From the NCBI GenBank assembly GCA_030591905.1, contig JAUVAE010000045.1, positions 1 to 5,959 on the forward strand: a DNA stretch of 5,959 nt, given 5' to 3'. The DNA is from Candidatus Komeilibacteria bacterium (lineage in GTDB: Bacteria > Patescibacteriota > Patescibacteriia > UBA1558 > S5-K13). The position numbers and the translations under genes are program-made. Below, one piece after another: positions 5,124-5,959 of this stretch. A model generated the notes under the pieces. It did no database searches. It saw only the letters and a program-made list of their open reading frames with translations, and was not told the origin of the DNA. How positions within the stretch are numbered: the stretch's first letter is position 1; each line of letters opens with the position of its first letter.

Positions 5124-5959
5124 ATGGTAAAAAAATCAAGTAACGAAAATTCTATTTTGGATAAAGTAATAGCTATTCAAAAAGATAAAATCAAGTCTAG
5201 CTTTAATCCAAAGCAGGTTATTTCTGAGCTCTTAAAAGTTCTAAACGATAGAGAGAAAGAAATTTTGACTAAACGTTATAGTTTAAATGGTGACAAAAAG
5301 TTCACTTTAGAAGGTATTGGTAAAAAACATGGCATTACTAGAGAAAGAGTCAGACAAATAGAAAATATTGCTATTAAAAAAGCTAAATCCATTGCCGAAA
5401 AGCAAAACGAAATAGAAAATTTAAAAAATTCAGTAAATGATTTATTGGATCAATATTTAGGTGTTTTGGGAGAAAAAACTCTAATTACTAAAATTTTAAA
5501 TGATGAAGAAAATAATGAAGACTATTGTATTACTAAATTTTTAATCAGTAAATTACTTGATGATGATTATGATATTAAGAAAGAAGATGATGAATTTTCA
5601 GCTGCTTACAGAAAAAAGGATCATAATTGGGATGAGTTTTACGACGCTATTAAAAAAATTATTCAAATCTTTGAAAAAGAATCTGAACCTATCCTAGAAA
5701 ATAAATTATGGAATACTTATGAAAAAGAACCAAATATTAACTTTATAAATAATAAAATAACTGACGATATTTTACTTAATTATTTAATAATGAGTAAAAA
5801 AATTGAACAAAACCCTTTAGGAGAATTAGGTTTATGTACTTGGAAAAGTATTATCCCTAAAAGAATGAGTGATAAAATTAAATTAGTAATGAAAAATTTA
5901 GAAAGACCTCTTCATTTTAGAGATATTGCAGATGAAATTAATAAGATGAATTTTGATAA
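5124..5959 (+). CDS. Sigma-70 region 4 plus HARE-type HTH protein, 3' end missing
   Basis: The reading frame from ATG 5124 is open to the window edge; 278 residues are visible and the gene continues to the right. Residues about 35-90 match sigma-70 region 4: LNDREKEILTKRYSL (40-54), then FTLEGIGKKHGITRERVRQIENIAIKKAK (60-88), with the ITRERVRQIE recognition helix almost as in RpoD-type factors, which bind the -35 element. No region 2, which binds the core enzyme and melts the -10, precedes it, since only about 35 residues come first. Residues 100-230 are an acidic, helical stretch without a known motif. Residues about 237-278 (CTWKSIIPKRMSDK, then RPLHFRDIADEIN at 261-273) read as the start of a HARE-HTH winged helix, the domain found in the RNA polymerase delta subunit. 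It is probably a DNA- or polymerase-binding regulator and not a complete sigma factor. The start is the first in-frame ATG after a good promoter and has no Shine-Dalgarno. Confidence 0.85.
   Translation, partial: MVKKSSNENSILDKVIAIQKDKIKSSFNPKQVISELLKVLNDREKEILTKRYSLNGDKKFTLEGIGKKHGITRERVRQIENIAIKKAKSIAEKQNEIENLKNSVNDLLDQYLGVLGEKTLITKILNDEENNEDYCITKFLISKLLDDDYDIKKEDDEFSAAYRKKDHNWDEFYDAIKKIIQIFEKESEPILENKLWNTYEKEPNINFINNKITDDILLNYLIMSKKIEQNPLGELGLCTWKSIIPKRMSDKIKLVMKNLERPLHFRDIADEINKMNFD

Noticed and set aside
1..5959. Recoding of TGA, as in some Patescibacteria (Gracilibacteria, SR1)
   Set aside because: No gene stops at TGA, but no conserved gene contains an in-frame TGA either, and glycines use GGN normally; six stops are too few to infer reassignment.
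1..5959. CRISPR arrays, tRNA or rRNA genes, insertion sequences, attachment sites
   Set aside because: No regularly spaced repeats, cloverleaf-like sequences, transposase motifs or terminal inverted repeats were seen on either strand.

Overview
The window (about 6 kb, strongly AT-rich, all recognisable genes on the + strand) looks like bacterial chromosome from a small-genome lineage. My best guess is a member of the Candidate Phyla Radiation (Patescibacteria, Parcubacteria-like). The reasons are the low GC, the AAA/ATT/TTA codon preference, the short intergenic regions, the separate secD and secF genes, the lack of Shine-Dalgarno sites on most genes, and a sigma-region-4/HARE-type protein of a kind I associate with that group. 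This assignment is inference; no rRNA or other phylogenetic marker is present. All six stops are TAA or TAG, no gene needs a recoded codon, and the standard code fits throughout.

Layout. (1) 1-1246: the 3' end of a GT-B glycosyltransferase gene, a 9-bp gap, and a radical SAM gene with extra C-terminal cysteines, closed by a short hairpin terminator. This looks like the tail of a cell-surface polysaccharide or glycan-modification operon. (2) 1250-3947: the secD-secF operon, with a well-formed promoter (TTGACA-17-TATTAT), a 2-bp intergenic gap, and a terminator after secF. The products are the proton-driven translocase accessory subunits that work with SecYEG. SecD is unusual: it carries about 125 extra residues in its extracytoplasmic P1 domain that read as a parvulin (PpiC-type) peptidyl-prolyl isomerase domain, possibly circularly permuted. 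(3) 3938-5029: two short orphan genes (117 and 153 aa). Each has its own promoter, an identical AGGAGGAAT ribosome-binding context and a hairpin terminator. The first ends in a segment resembling the C-terminal strands of an FHA domain; the second is unrecognised and has a hairpin in its leader. (4) 5067-5959: a promoter and the first 278 codons of a protein with a sigma-70 region 4 helix-turn-helix near its N-terminus and the start of a HARE-type winged helix where the window ends. It has no sigma region 2.

The regions do not form one pathway. The strongest biological story is the SecD-parvulin fusion, which would put a folding catalyst directly at the exit side of the translocon. The second is the sigma4-HARE protein, which combines modules otherwise found in a sigma factor and in the RNA polymerase delta subunit. 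Gaps between genes are all under 160 bp and hold the terminators, promoters and leaders listed below.
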